Notes under the pieces: generated by a model
What the model was told of the DNA's origin: nothing
Database searches by the model: none
The model's input: only the letters and a program-made list of their open reading frames with translations
Part shown: one piece after another, positions 21,570 to 34,900 of the stretch
How positions within the stretch are numbered: the first letter of the stretch is position 1
How the letters are laid out: each line of letters begins with the position of its first letter
Translations under genes and position numbers: made by a program
From: Mucidula mucida
Taxonomy: Eukaryota > Basidiomycota > Agaricomycetes > Agaricales > Physalacriaceae
NCBI GenBank assembly: GCA_015501055.1
Contig: JADNYV010000032.1
Location: forward strand, 239,338-303,337
Reading direction: 5' to 3'
DNA: 64,000 nucleotides

Positions 21570-24269
21570 ATGTCGTCCTCCGCATCGGCCTCTGCGACGG
21601 CCTCCGCCGCGTCGGCCACGAGCTCGGCGACAACTGCGACCACCAGCTCGAACCTGAAGGTGCCGCCCCGTCTTTCACTCCGGGTCTTAGGCCGAGTCTC
21701 ATATATACCTCTCTGCACGTAGATCGTCGGCATTATTCTGGCGGTAGTCAGCGGATTTCTCATTGGCTCGAGTTTTGTATTCAAGAAGAAGGGACTGTTG
21801 CGCTCGCAGGCGGGCGGAACAGCAGGAGAGGGCGTTGCATATCTTAAATCGGTGCGTTACGACGGGCTACCATATGCTTCCCAATCCTCACACGTTTGCA
21901 GGTACTATGGTGGACGGGAATGATCAGTGCGTGTAACTCGAGGGTATTTGCTTCATGAAGCTAACTTCTGGGGCGATAGTGATGATACTGGGCGAACTAT
22001 GTAATTCTGCAGGTGCGTCTACTAACTTTCTGTTTCATGCATCGTTCTTATCCTCAATACAGCCTATGCTTTTGTGGAAGCCATTGTTGTCGTTCGTCCC
22101 GGTTTCCCGTACTTCCGCGATGTAAAAATAACGGAACTCCTCACAGACCCCTCTGGGCGCGCTGTCAGTCGTCATTTGTGCCATCTTGTCCTCGATCTTT
22201 TTGAAGGAGACGTTGTCCTTATTCGGCTGGCTGGGCTGCGCTCTCTGTATAGTGCGTCTTGCGCTTCATCCAATGGCTATTTCTAACAACGTCCCAGCTT
22301 GGTTCAGTCGTCATTGCTCTAAATGGTACTCGCGTCGCGGCCACATTCGTTTGAGCAGTCACTCACAGATATTTTAGGACCCTCAGAGGACCTAGTAGGT
22401 CAAATTCGAGATTTTCAGAAACTCTTTCTCGCCCCCGGGTTTCTGGCGTACATCGGTGTTCTTATTACCGCGTCACTTGTCATCATATTTTACTTTGCGC
22501 CAAGGTGAGATATCCACTGCCGTCTGCGCTTACTTGGTCTCACGGTTCGTAGATATGGCAAAAAGAGTATGTTGTGGTACATATTCGTGTGTAGCATGAT
22601 TGGAGGCATCAGTGTCAGCGTTACGACTGGTCTCGGAGCTGCTATTGTCACCACTGCCAAAGGCGACAACCAGTTCAAATACTGGTTTATCTACTTTCTA
22701 ATAGTGTTCGTCGCCGTCACCCTCAGTAAGCCGACCATCTGTTTGCTTTCCCGCCCTAACACTCCGTACGTAGTCACCGAAGTTTTCTATCTCAACAAAG
22801 CGCTGGCGCTGTACAATACAGGTGTGCCGCTCCATATCATGTAGTGTTTTGTTCCTAATCATTTTTACAGCTATGGGTATGTTTCGCCTCCACTCTTGCG
22901 CTGCCTTTACTTACGTTTCGTCAAGTCACGCCGACCTACTACGTGATATGTAGGGCCCTCTCTTCATTGAGTCTGATGGTGTTCTGATTTTCTCCAGTTA
23001 CTTTCTTCTCGATGGTCACGACAATCGTGTGTAGCTTATATCCATCATGATGTGCCGTTAATTTTCTTCTAGGTCCTTTTCCAAGGTCTCGATTCAACGG
23101 TGTCTGAGATAATCACCATTGTTATGGGCTTCCTGGTAATTTGTGTTGGCATCACCATCCTCCAACTATCCAAGATCGACCCTACGACATTGAACAAACT
23201 CGACCGGCGTTCAACACTGCTGTTGCAAGCGGCACGTACAAAGCCGGAGGATATGGAAGAGAAGAGTGTTGCTGGCATGGAAGATCCTGGAATGGACGCA
23301 CTCCGTGGATCATTTGGTGCTGTGGGAAGTATTATACGTGCAAGGAGGATGAGCCAGAGCAGTCGTGTCTCATATAGGACAGGCCGTCCTCCTGGTGCTG
23401 CCGCTCCGTTCCCACCCAATCAACCCTACTGGCCGGAAGGCGGAGACTCGACACCAAAGACTGCTCTCGACCATCTATCAGGCGTTCAACGCCACCAATT
23501 ATATGACGCTCCTGTCCCCCACTCAAATACTGGAGGATCTTTCAGTACTGCATCCCTGGCAGGTGCGACAAGAGGCGATGATGGCTCTTCGATAAAGGCC
23601 CCTTCCGTCGCAAGCTCTCATGTCAAACGCCCAACAATCAAATTCGACAACACAGATCTCGTACACCAGTACCATCCTACTGGACAGGGACGAAGTGACA
23701 GCGCTGCAACACATGAACATCGATTGGCACTCGGAAATCCCGGTCTGATAATGCCTGGCGGAGGAACTGGTAATGGCTACACTCCTCCAGAAAGCGGCTA
23801 TCCTCCTGCAATCCTGACGGAATCGCCGCCTACAAAATCCCATGACAATCTTCTCGACGACAGTCCAACTGCGATGACAATCCCGCATGGATTTGCTTTC
23901 GAGCACACAGTACAGAGTGCACCACCAACTATAAATCCACGGTATTCACGACCTGGTGCACAGCGAACGGACTCGCGAGACGTATTCACGCAACCCAGTC
24001 CGCAGAGTACCACAAGCACCGCCACACTGCTATCGTTCCCGAGTATCACCGACTCAGCGCGAAGCTGGGATCAAGTGGACGAGCAAGGAAAGAGGGAGCG
24101 GGGTCGGTCGGCGCGGAGATATCCCCGAGGCGATGGGGACGACGATCGGGAGGAGAGCGTGAGCCTCGTGCAACGCAATCCGAAAGATGATGACAGTGAC
24201 GACTCATTAACGAATATACGAGGAGGGATCAGGCTTGTGCACTCCTCTTTACCGAGCGAGAAAATCTAA
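21570..24269 (+). CDS. NIPA-type magnesium transporter
   Basis: Starts MSSSASASA with a Ser/Ala/Thr-rich leader; exon 1 ends at 21659 and exon 2 begins at 21723 with IVGIILAVVSGFLIGSSFVFKKKG. Further conserved blocks follow in order: AYAFVEAIVVTPLGALSVV, SIFLKETLSLFGWLGC, GFLAYIGVLITASLVIIFYFAP, GGISVSVTTGLGAAIV, TEVFYLNKALALYNTAMVTP and VSEIITIVMGFLVICVGITIL. These match the nine-helix NIPA (DUF803) family, which moves Mg2+ across plasma and endosomal membranes. A long disordered, Ser/Pro-rich cytosolic tail of about 350 residues ends at 24269. There are about ten introns; two small exons encode AMV and the TPTYYVI region. Roughly 700 residues. Confidence 0.88.
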
Positions 24270-24597
24270 GGACGCTTTTGTTGTTTCGTTCGTTTTCCTT
24301 TTTTTTTTCCGGGCCCGGGACTCTATATTTTTCGTACCTGATTTATTATTCTACTTTTCGAGTTGAGATCTGTGACTAGTGGGTGGCTGTTGTACGTGTG
24401 GGGGTTATCGTTAAACACTGAATGTATACCCCAGTGTTATACTCATAGTTTTAATGAAGCAGATGTTCCCGGACTGGCGGAAGCGCGTTCTTTGGTTGTG
24501 CTTGGTGCTTGGTGTGTCCCAATTGGGCAGGGCGACTTACGACCGACGTTAAGATGCTTCCGCGTCATCGATTGCATCTCAGTCAGTTACTCTCACC
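24270..24597. other. Intergenic
   Basis: A T-rich stretch right after the transporter stop (24286-24310) may be part of its 3' end. Nothing else is recognised before the glyoxalase start. Confidence 0.5.
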
Positions 24598-25337
24598 ATG
24601 CCTAGCACTGCAGCAACTGCGAGCTTCAAGGTGCGCTTTTTGCTTTATGTCCAGGCTGCCATCTGAGTTGTATCGCGTAGTTCAACCACACCATGATCCG
24701 CGTAAAGGATCCAAAAGCTTCCTTGCATTTCTACACTGAGGTATGTCGACTCTCCCAATATGCGTCTACGATCTCAACGACACTGCCAGATTCTAGGAAT
24801 GGACCTTTTGTCTGGTATGCCTCATACATTACGCGAGAACAGGCGCGAGCTGACTCCCGAACAGAGAAGAAATTTGACGACTTTACGCTCTACTTCCTCG
24901 GATACGACCACAGCGGCAGCAGCCAGACCGCGGAGGAGAAGCAGGCGACAGTCTTCCATCGCGAAGGTGCGTTGGAGTAGGTGCCTATCTCATTCGATCT
25001 GATCCCGGTGTACAGCGCTCCTCGAGCTGACGCACAACCACGGAACCGAGTCGGACGCGAACTTCCAAGGATACGCGAGCGGGAACAGCGACCCTGGTCG
25101 CGGCTTTGGGCACATTGCGATCGCGGTAGACGACGTGGACAAGGCGTGTGCGCGCTTTGACGAGATGGGGGTCACGTTCAAGAAGCGCCCTACGGACGGG
25201 AAGATGAGGCACATCGCGTTCATTTTGGATCCAGATGGGTATGTGATTCGTGTTTTGTGTACATACATGATTGGGGTGCTGATTATGAGTGTAGCTATTG
25301 GGTTGAGATTGTACCGGGGTCGATCCGGTTGGATTGA
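24598..25337 (+). CDS. GLO1: Lactoylglutathione lyase (glyoxalase I)
   Basis: Six exons are inferred: [11 protein letters not shown], then [29 protein letters not shown], the [15 protein letters not shown] block, the large [13 protein letters not shown] to [10 protein letters not shown] block, and [13 protein letters not shown]. Together they give 161 residues. Metal ligands are visible: His in FNHTMIRV, Glu in LLELTHN, His in FGHIAIAV and Glu in YWVEIV. The enzyme isomerises the methylglyoxal-glutathione hemithioacetal to S-lactoylglutathione in the cytosol. It is the short single-domain form rather than the duplicated yeast form. Confidence 0.92.
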
Positions 25338-25910
25338 GTACGAAGTCGAACGAGTGAATTGTATTTGTAGCATTGATGGGGCTTGATAAGGCCGGTATTC
25401 GAATAGCAGTTTGTAGTCGTACCATGCGTACAGCGAATACTCAGTATAAGGAAAGAAATTCGTCTTGAGATCTTCCGAGCTTGTTCACTATGCTGTTGCT
25501 TGCAACGGCATAGATATTCTGATTAGCTGCTCTGCATCAACGTATCATACTTGTGCAGGGACCATTGGTAGTAGCACGCACGCTGAGGAATGAATGGCGT
25601 CAAGCTGCGTTAAGTAGACGACGGAAACGCAATAGACAAAAGCGTAGTCATTTGGGAGAGGTAAGGCTACAGATGAAAGTGCAACCGGCTAAGCCTTGAA
25701 TATGCAATGAACATAGAACCAGACATGGACGCTTGCACGAAGCCGCAGAGAGGCGCAGCGCCCGATCACCGATCGCGTACCATTTTTGGACCATACGTAT
25801 TTGGCACCTTCCGCATTCGGCCGCAATCTCCTCTCCACTGCGACGAGCCGGCGTGGTTGAGATGTCTGCTGTCCTATCCTCTTACAGCAATATCTACCCA
25901 ATCTCCCTTC
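25338..25910. other. Intergenic, no gene recognised
   Basis: About 570 bp between glyoxalase I and the cysteine-synthase-like gene. The open frame continues upstream of the chosen ATG at 25911 (from 25707), but that extension shows no signal or conserved feature. Confidence 0.5.
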
Positions 25911-27840
25911 ATGGCTGCATCACCTTCGCGTCCGACATTACGACACATTCTCTACGGCGTCTTCCTCGGATTCTCTCTATCCATAACATCAACCTCACTT
26001 GCAGTCATATTTGAACGGCGAAAACGCGAGCGGATAAATGCCCGATTTGAAGCGCGACCTATAGAGATTCGTAGTGACGATATTCTATCAGGAGTTACTG
26101 GGTTGATTGGTGTGTGTTACGTACAGTATGGTTTCTGCATTGAATGTACAACAGGAAATACACCTCTGGTTCGGATAAATTCTCTCAGTGACGCGCTGGG
26201 AGTCGAGATACTTGGCAAGGCGGAGGTGAGTCGATGATTTTGGATGTGCTAGCAGTTTGATTAACTGCTTTTAGTTTCTGAATCCGGGAGGAAGTGTCAA
26301 GGATCGTGTTGCCTTGCGAAGTACGCTTTGCACCTGTCTAGATTGTATAGCCACTAAGCGTGCGCAGTGATTGACGACGCGGAACGCCAAGGCCTCCTTC
26401 ATCCCCACACCGGTTCCAGAATCTTTGAAGGCACAGTGGGATCCACTGGAATATCAATAGCCACCATTGCTCGTGCACGGTAACTATCTCAGAACATCTC
26501 CATTCTGAATGCTGACTTATTTGTAGAGGTTATGATACTAGTATGTCCCTCTGCCGTGTATCTCACTTGTAACCGACCATCCAGCTATCATAATGCCTGA
26601 CGACGTCGCCGAGGAAAAAGTCAAAGCCCTACGCTCCCTCGGCGCGGAAGTTCAACGCGTTCGGCCAGCCAGTATTGTCGACAAGAAACAGTACGTGGTA
26701 CGCCTACAATCTTTTCGCTCTTCTGCTACTCATCGTTTGCTAGAACCTCGCGCGCCAAGCAGCATTTGCTTTTGGAAAAGAGCCCACACATCCGCCCAAC
26801 GTCGTAACGTCCACCAACTCCACGCTCGTCGTCACCACGTCTCCCGATGACGGTGAACCTAGCACGGACCGTGAAGAAAATACCGCGTTCATCGAGCGCC
26901 CGCGCGGGTATTTTGCAGACCAGTTTGAGAACCGAAGCAACTTTGACGCACATTTTGACGGTACGGGGCCGGAGATCTGGCGGCAGACGAATGGGCGGCT
27001 CGACGCGTTTGTAAGTGGTGCCGGGACTGGAGGAACGATCGCAGGGATAGGTAGGTTCCTCAAGGCGATGGAGGAGGAGGTGTTGGTTGTCCTGGCAGAT
27101 CCAGAAGGCAGTGGACTGTACAACAAGGTGCGGTTTTCTCCAGTTGACAAGTAGATTTCAGACTGACTAGCTTTAGGTCAAGTTCGACGTCATGTTTGAT
27201 CAGAAGGAGAGCGAGGGGACGAAGAGGAGACACCAGGTGGATACTGTTGTGGAGGGCATGTAAGCGTGGCACGTTATACGTTTGAGATGAAGCTGACTGA
27301 CGGGTGCATAGCGGTATCAACCGCTTGACTACAAATATCGAGCTGGCGTTGCCTATCATTGACGACGCGTTTCGGTATGTCATTGTGGTTCGTCTTCTTG
27401 TAACCGGATGCTCATGTATGCCGCTAGAATAACGGATGCTGAGGCCGTCGCAATGTCTCGATACCTCGTAAACCATGACGGTCTCTTTCTAGGCTCGAGC
27501 AGTGCGTGTAATCTCATCGCTGCCGTGAAGCTCGTCAGGAAAATGGGTTGGAAGAATGGACAGACTGTTGTGACTATTTTGTGCGTGATTTCCTTCACTA
27601 TGTACTCGCGGCTAAAAGCAGAACAGGTGTGACTCTGGTACAAGACATTATTCAAAGGTACGGTGGCATGTTGTTTTGTTTTGACTTTTGTGCTGATTAC
27701 GTTGTAGTTCTGGTATGTGGTTCAGTCGATTCGCGATGCACTTCATGATGCCCCCTCCCAGGAACGAGGATTACTTACAGCGAGCTGGTATTCCGATTGA
27801 CATAAGCATCGTTGACGATTTACTTGCTTCAAGTGATTAG
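25911..27840 (+). CDS. Cysteine-synthase-like PLP enzyme, membrane-anchored
   Basis: The N-terminus has one membrane segment (ILYGVFLGFSLSITSTSLAVIF), then the fold type II PLP enzyme body. Landmarks: LIGNTPLVRIN, FLNPGGSVKDRVALR with the Schiff-base Lys, EGTVGSTGISIA, the loop SGAGTGGTIAGIGRFLK that holds the PLP phosphate, GLFLGSSSACNLIAAV and TILCDSGTRHYSKFW. The end YLQRAGIPIDISIVDDLLASSD is reached after a short intron, stop at 27838-27840. Roughly 470 residues in about twelve exons. The closest family is the mitochondrial outer-membrane cysteine-synthase-like protein of fungi; O-acetylserine sulfhydrylase activity is possible but not certain. An insert between the ATP-grasp-like middle sections (TSPDDGEPSTDREEN) is longer than in bacterial CysK. 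Confidence 0.87.
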
Positions 27841-28716
27841 TCAACTTGTCCAACGGTACTGAATGGAAGACGTCGTCGCCTACCTACGTAGTAGCCGCAA
27901 AGTTGTTTCATCAGGCCGACGAGACATCGTTTTCGACAGAGCTGTATCCAACTGGCATGCATGGTAGTACTGTTAGGTTTGAAGCATACTCAAACAGTTT
28001 TTAATCGATGTGTGGCTCCGAGCTTTTATCAAGTACCACTGTTCATGGGTATAGCATCAAGGATGTCCTAGATTAGGCAGGACTCGTCCTAGCAGACTCT
28101 GCGTCATGATAGTGCGAAAGGCGTTGACATCCCAATTGAGAAGGAAGCTAGATCCGGCACCGAGTGTGCGATTGAACGCACATCTGGACCCATACCTCTC
28201 GTCGCACATGGCACCTCCGCTTATTGTGATTGCCCGTGGCTTTTGTAGTGTAATGAGTATGGTAGCGCAGACGGTTCTCGCGCAGCTAGCAGCTAGTAAC
28301 CACTTTCCATCGGGCGCGGAAGAACCAACCATTATTGGTTTCGCAGTCGAAGGGAAGGGTCCAGTCGATTCTGGCGCGCTCAAATCATGACAAAAACCGA
28401 CAACTTGGATCGTCCAGGGCTGACGGCTATGTAAGACTCGCGCAAGCTGGAAGCCTGGAAAACAGGAATGTAAAGGATTTCTGCAGCTCAAATTTGTCGC
28501 TCATATGTACCATCGATTTCTTTTCATAGAAAATACAGGAATATCGCATCTCGACTTCTGCGCAAAGCCGGTCAGTCGGTAGAAGGTCAGGGATTGATCG
28601 AACTCGCGGCGCGCGTTGACTGTGGAATGCTGCGGACGTGATCTTTTTAAAGCACAACAGCGCCGTCCCATGAATTTATCTGCTCATCCCCTCGTAGCAC
28701 CGCACCACGCTCTGCG
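27841..28716. other. Intergenic, no gene recognised
   Basis: About 880 bp. A 144-codon minus-strand frame (28057-28491) and a 94-codon plus-strand frame overlap each other here; neither has recognisable motifs or splice partners. Confidence 0.5.
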
Positions 28717-30249
28717 ATGCCTGTCGAAAGCTTCACAGCGCGTCACCCGCGCTATGTCCTGACGTTTATCGTCGTGTCACTCGTTTTCATTCTTTTCCAT
28801 GTCATCTCTCCACCCCACCCGGGTGCCAGATGGGGCCCGCGCCCGCCCCCGTTCGACTTTGCCTCTCGCGCTGAAGTTAACTGTGGTCGCATGACTGGCG
28901 AGCAAGGATGGGAACATCCTCCCCATCACTGGGGTCCTCCCCCTGCTCATGATGGTCGCCCGTCTGCCTGGGGCCCGCCTCCCGAACACCACCACCACCA
29001 CGAACACAAGCCATTCTGGGGTCCCCATGACGGTCACGCCGAAGGCATGCCACCACCGGCTCCACACTGGTACTCTGAACATGGCTCCCACCACAACGGT
29101 CCGCCGCCGCCGCATTTCTGGGGTCCTCCTCCGCCTGGCCACCGCCACCATGATCATCCTGAAGGTATGCCTCCGCCGCCTGCGCACTGGAGCGATGAGG
29201 ACGAGCACCATCACCATCATCACGGGCCACCTCCGCCACATTTCTGGGGCCCGCCGCCTCATGGGCATGAAGACCACGGTGATTTCCAGGAAAGGCCTCC
29301 TCGTCCTGAGCATTATCATCAAGGACCACCGCCCCACAGACACGAAGATCACCACGACAAGCAGGGAAACGATGAGGAACTTATTCGTAAGTTATTTGTC
29401 CAGTGTTCATGACTTGGTAGCTAAACGAACCCATAGCGCAATCTGACGTGGAGTCCTTGCGCTGCCCTCATACCATGCAGCTTCTAGGCGAATCGTGGGT
29501 CTGTGGCTTTGAACGTATCGCCGCCCAGGAGCAATGCGTTGTCTACTCTATCGGTAAGTCATGCTTCGGCAATCGCATTGCGTATTCAACATATATTTCA
29601 GGTGTAGCCGGCGAGTCTTCATTCGAGGGAAGTGTCCTCAAGGAATCCGAAGGCTGCATGGTGTTTGGATATGACAGCAAGGCGGAATCTGTACGTTCGT
29701 GCCTTTGTAACAATCTTCACATTATTGACTGCCCTCATAGTTCGGTGCTGGTGTTCCTGCCGATTCCACTCGTGCCAAATTCTCAGTCTCGAGTCTACCG
29801 AGTCCGCCTTAGCACTATGCAACCAACGGCCACGACTTCATTGACATTTTGAAGATTGAACTCAACGACGAAGACGACTTTATCGCCTTGGAAGCACTTC
29901 TCAATGAGTTTGAGGGTCCCAAACGTGAGGGACGTCGCCCTCCTCCGTACCCATTTTCTGGCAGAGATTCTCTTGCGAGGAAACCCCGCCTTCCTTTGGT
30001 CAGATCCTCTTGACGGCCAAGTCCGAGGCGAGCGGCCCCTCGCTGCCATCTTCGAGAAGATCCAGCGCATGGGTATGTCGCCCTTCTTCGCGGGCCCGAG
30101 CGCCTCCAAAGATGCTCTTGATGTATGTTATTCCTCTGTTCTGACGGTGCTATTTCTGATGTTTCCTCCAGTACGCATTCATCAGCATCCCCCGCGAACA
30201 CAAGCACAAGGTGGACGCGGAGACTCCTGCTCCCGTCGTTCAAGTTTAG
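28717..30249 (+). CDS. Methyltransferase-domain (FkbM-like) protein with His/Pro/Trp-rich repeat stalk
   Basis: Exons 28717-29386, 29437-29553 and 29602 onward are well supported. A single membrane segment (YVLTFIVVSLVFILFHVI) near the N-terminus predicts a type II Golgi/ER protein. It is followed by about 170 residues of His/Pro/Gly/Trp-rich sequence with recurring HFWGPP, HWGPP and AWGPP units. The C-terminal domain (RCPHTMQLLGESWVCGFE, CVVYSIGVAGESSFEGSVL, GHDFIDILKIEL) matches a fungal SAM-dependent methyltransferase-like family. The stretch 29690-29990 is hard to splice: an in-frame TAG at 29812-29814 must be removed, and the loop between the Asp motif and NGHDFIDILK is shorter than usual. 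The end FISIPREHKHKVDAE to stop at 30247-30249 is clear. Activity may be impaired. Confidence 0.68.
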
Positions 30250-30642
30250 GCCAATATGAAACTCTCTGTACCCTTTCCCCCATTCGCATTGATGCGACAA
30301 GCTCTCCTTACCCGAGAGCTTCATTCGTCCTGCCCGTTCCTCTTTCCTGCGCGACGAGTATTGTATGTTCTTCTTTACCTGCCTTCTCATTCAGTCTGGC
30401 ATACTGCACTTCATTTGTATTCGTTCCCATACAATTGATTGATAGTACTACTGCAAGCTATGGACTTACAGCTTGATCACGAACATTTAAATTATACTTA
30501 TATCCTCTTGTAGCCGTACTTGACAATACTTACAGAATGAAACAATCATGTTGAGCGCTTGGCCGTTTATCGTTTATCGGAGGCCCGGAACTTGAACGTA
30601 TTGTGACCGTTGACGTCAATCAACTCTTGTACAGCTACCATC
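30250..30642. other. Intergenic
   Basis: About 390 bp between two same-strand genes. The open frame through 30476 is a read-through shadow. Nothing else is recognised. Confidence 0.5.
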
Positions 30643-31942
30643 ATGAGCGCCTCCTCTGATTCAAAGGTATACGACGGTCCATGTCTCCATGCACCTTTTG
30701 ACATGTATTCCAGGGATTTTCGTCCGTGCTTCCTGTAGAGCTTTGGCAGGAAGTGATCGACGTGATCGCTGCCATGGAGGTCCGGGGGCAGAGATCCTCG
30801 GGCTGGCTCCAGACATGCGCTCTCACCTGTAAAGCCTGGTTATGGCACGTACGGCCTTATCTCCACAGCACCATCTCAATACGGTCTTTGCGCCAAGCAG
30901 AACGCTTTCTACGTGCCAATTCTAGTTCGTCACCATCATTGCCCTTCATGGCATCATACGTGAAGGCGCTGGAATTTCACGATACCCGCTCTGAGAACGA
31001 GCAGCCGTATGTCCGCAAGGTGCTCCCCGATTTCGCTAGGGCCCTCCCGGATATCAAGGTCCTATCGCTCTGGAACATCGACCATACGTCCTTCTCGCGT
31101 ACAACGCAGCTCGCACTCCAGAACGGCTTTCGCGAGGTTACACACCTCACGGTGCAGCGCGGCCGTTTCACCGACTCTAGGGACTTGATCGCACTTTTAT
31201 CCTCCTTGCCTCAGCTCCAGTCTTTGGAGCTGTTGAACGTGGCGTTCGCTTTAAGTCGTACTCTGGAACCACCGCACTATCCCGTCCCCTTGCATCTCCG
31301 CGCCGTGGACGTTGACGTGCTCGAGTCGTTTACAGATGTGATGCGCTGGCTCATGAGGCCGTCTCTAACTCTAAGGCCACGCATCACCGAGCTGACCTTG
31401 CCCATGCCCGGCAGTGCCGATGCGTATCCATTAGTGGGCGAATTCCTCCGACGCACTACACATGTGCAGAATCTCTGCATACAGTGGCAAATGCCTTCGG
31501 CTTTTGGATACGAATTTGTGAAAAGTGAGGCCTAGCTGATTTCTACGAAATGATAATACTCATCATGTCTCAAACAGAATCCGTTCGCAATTATATCGAT
31601 CTTTCGGTCCACACAGCTCTGAAATATGTGCACTTCGACTTGATATGCGTCATTCCGGCGCTGGGAGCCAACTTTTCATGGATGCCTATTCTGATATGGC
31701 AGCTTGCCAATGCTCCTGCGCTAGAAGAAATCAGAACCTCAATCGTGTTCAAGCAGAGGGTCTCGAATCTAGAAGATTTTCCATGGCAAGACGTCGAGAA
31801 TGCGTTGGTGAAGATCAAACTCCGGTCGGTTTCTTGGTCTTTTCTGGTTAGCTTGCCTCTGCAGGCCGAGGCGGAGAGGTTTGTGAGAACCAAGATGCCC
31901 AGACTCCAGTCACAGGGTATTCTGAACTTCATAGTGGTATAG
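30643..31942 (+). CDS. F-box/LRR-type protein
   Basis: Predicted exons: 30643-30666, 30714-31524, 31578-31942, in frame for 399 residues. The short first exon supplies the ATG (MSASSDSK); the second opens with the F-box core LPVELWQEVIDVIAAM and continues TCALTCKAWLWHVRPYL. The rest consists of leucine-rich stretches (LPQLQSLELLNVAF, PRITELTLPMPG) typical of the large basidiomycete F-box family. It is expected to be a substrate receptor of SCF ubiquitin ligases; the target is unknown. Confidence 0.78.
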
Positions 31943-31998
31943 AGGGACAACATGTGATACCCTTGCCCTGTGGGCGATATGCATGTCTATCGTACACA

Positions 31999-34900
31999 TT
32001 ATACAAACACTGGAATGGACTGCGCAAACTTGGATGTACGTCTACTTAGAGTAGCACGCTTAGGTCCAGGCTGGAAATAAGGTGTAAATAGCAAATAACG
32101 ATACTTCATCGCTACGTACTTGTCTTTTGCCCATGCATCCCACAATCTTTGTGCACTCACAAAATGGAGCAGAGGATCTCCATCATCTGGAGGTGGCATT
32201 GAAGGAGGCAAGTCGGACATACCGTCCAGCTCTGAACCCAAATAACCGAAATCGCCAGTAGGATCGTGATAAACTGCTGAGTTCGCAATGTTTTCTGTAA
32301 AAGGGTGTACGGCGGACGGAACAGTTGTTGGATCGGCGGTGCTTGGTGAACTCTGGAACATGGATGATGCCGTAAAAAAGTCAGTCGCTGTCGCGTCTGT
32401 ATCTGACGAGTGCGAACGAGTGCGCTTTGCGGTGGCGGGTACGTGGTCAACTAATGACTTCGGAATTCTCGTCAACTCGGATAGCGTATCCCTGATGATG
32501 AAATGAGGTTACAACGACGACTGACCACATAGCACCAGCAGCGCCCAGCCTATACCCCAAGCGACGATGATTATCGGGCAGACATTTAAGAATATGATCA
32601 CTCGCCTTCCCTCAATCTCTGACAGCATGTCAAGAACGGAATGAACAAGCTTGAGATCCTGGTTCTTCTCGGCGCACTGTTTAGAACAAATGTTTTTCCA
32701 TGCCCCAAGTAACAACACCAGGGCAGATGCTTCAACCATTCCCTGTGACAGTCAGTCTTACAGTCGATATTTAAGCGCGGCGAGCGTACCACGAGATTGA
32801 GATTGTAAATATAGCCACGCGACTTCATTGCTTGAACGACTGACAGGCAGGATCGCGCCGCGCTCATGCATACAACGGCGGACGGAAAGTTCAATACCTG
32901 CTGGGATGACGGTGTTGGTATGAATGGCCTGTGAATCAGTACGCGAATATAATGGTATATAATATGAATGGAAGCTGATTGATGAAAGTATTCGTCTGGA
33001 ACTTCCTGCCTCCAGTTCACTAGGCGGGCGCGTCAGTGAACACTCAATAGAAGAAACAGAAACCCCAAATAATGTGGCGGGAGCGTTTCTAACCACTTGT
33101 TCAAAGCCGAATCAGAGTTCATGAGGATCATCTCTTGAGATGGTTGTGTCTGCCCGTTCCATAGCCGCAACTCGCCTCGCATGGGATACTGCGCATTAAG
33201 TCTGAGCTTTCTAAGAACAGGACGAGCAGCAGAAACCTGCTTACAATTGTATTCTTCGCGTAAGAAAGGATGTTCAGTAAACGCAGAAGCGCTACAAAGT
33301 AGGTAATAGACGAAGACTTTCCTTCGGGTTGCTTGAAAAATTCAATGTGGGATCTATCGCATCGGACCAATATTCATCGTCGCATTCAATGGGATAATCA
33401 ACGTCAAAGCTAGCCGCAGGTTGAGCCGACATTCGGTGAAGCAATCAGGAAGCATGTACTCGTCGTATCGGATGGCTAACGGTCGACCCACAAGAGTGGC
33501 CATTGACATGTCCAGCAAAATGTGACCCTAGTTGGTGTGAGTAATCTTGCTAGCGAACGATAAGACACAAGTTTCACGGACCCAAACGCACGTTTCCATA
33601 ACTCGTCCCGGGCATTCGGAGGCAAATCTCTGAATACGTGAGCACCAGCGTTATAGCACGCCGAAGTCCAAGCCCAAGGCGTGGCCAGATGGAGGTGCGA
33701 CAATTTACAGTCTGCATATAGAGAGCACTCAACCAAGGAGACAAATGTGTCGCTGCAAGTCAGGCAGAAGAGAGCTAGTCATGCTTACAATGTGGAGCTG
33801 TATTTCGTACAGACACGCTCGAGCTTCCTCCAGCGTTCGCAAAACGTCGACTTGGACATACCAGTCCCAGCCTTTGACAGTCGATGCCGTTGATGCCACT
33901 CTCGGATCGTCAGAGAATCGAGCTCCCAAAGCGCATACAAGAAGGACTGGTCCGCCGAAAAGATGATCGAGGAGATGCAGGCCGCTGTCAATTGCCTGTT
34001 GAAAAGTAGGTCGGTGCAACAAGGAGGAACTGATTATCGTGCAAGAAGTAAAGTTCAATTAGTGACGCCATGAGATCGTCTTCAGGATATTCGTATAACG
34101 GAAGAGAAGATTGCGGAATCTAAACAAAAAAAAGTAAGAATGGCGTATATTAGCAAAGGGGGTTGGAGCACAGCTGGAGGGAGATTCCAAAATTGCTGCC
34201 GTCTGCGAGAATATGAGGCGGCCGCTGAGTTGGCCATGACGTTCCCCGTATTGATGTTTTTCTGTGAAAGCACCGCTTGGACAAGTTAAAGACTACTGGC
34301 CGGAGATTACAAATGGTCGGTGAGAATGAGCATGTTGACACACCATGACTTTCCGAAGAACCCATTTGCGCTCAGAGGCCATATGAGCGTGTTAATCTCG
34401 TGTCTCAGATGGAAGACGGGATCATCGTTTCTAGTAACACCGTTGGATCCCCCCGTCGAGATGAAGATGTGTTCACGTTCATCACTCTCATCAGTGAGTA
34501 TTTCCTCTAAATTAACATTAGGAAGAAGCTTTGCAAAACCATTAGAAGCACGATGATCACAGAAGTGTCAACTTACGCGTCGAAATGCCTCTTCAAGCTT
34601 TGCTAGACGTTTCTCTAGACTCTCGAGGGGAAGAGGAAGTAGAACGATAGTCATGATGTAAACCGACGAGTAGGCGTACCCTTTGGAAGACCCCAGAGAC
34701 TATATTTCTTGACTCAGTCATGGCGGTAAGGAGGAAAATTCCGAAGAACCTTAGTCACCTGAACATGTGTACATTGCACAGTGCAGACATTATCGGGCGT
34801 ATCATTGCTGTTGCCTGGAATCCAGATGAAAACGAGAAAGTCAGTCCCACAAGTATAGAATGCACATACAATGAACTGGCCCAACGTTTGCCGTGAGTTG

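Noticed and set aside
28057..28491. 144-codon minus-strand ORF
   Set aside because: Overlaps a long antisense frame, shows no recognisable motif and has no conserved exon neighbours.
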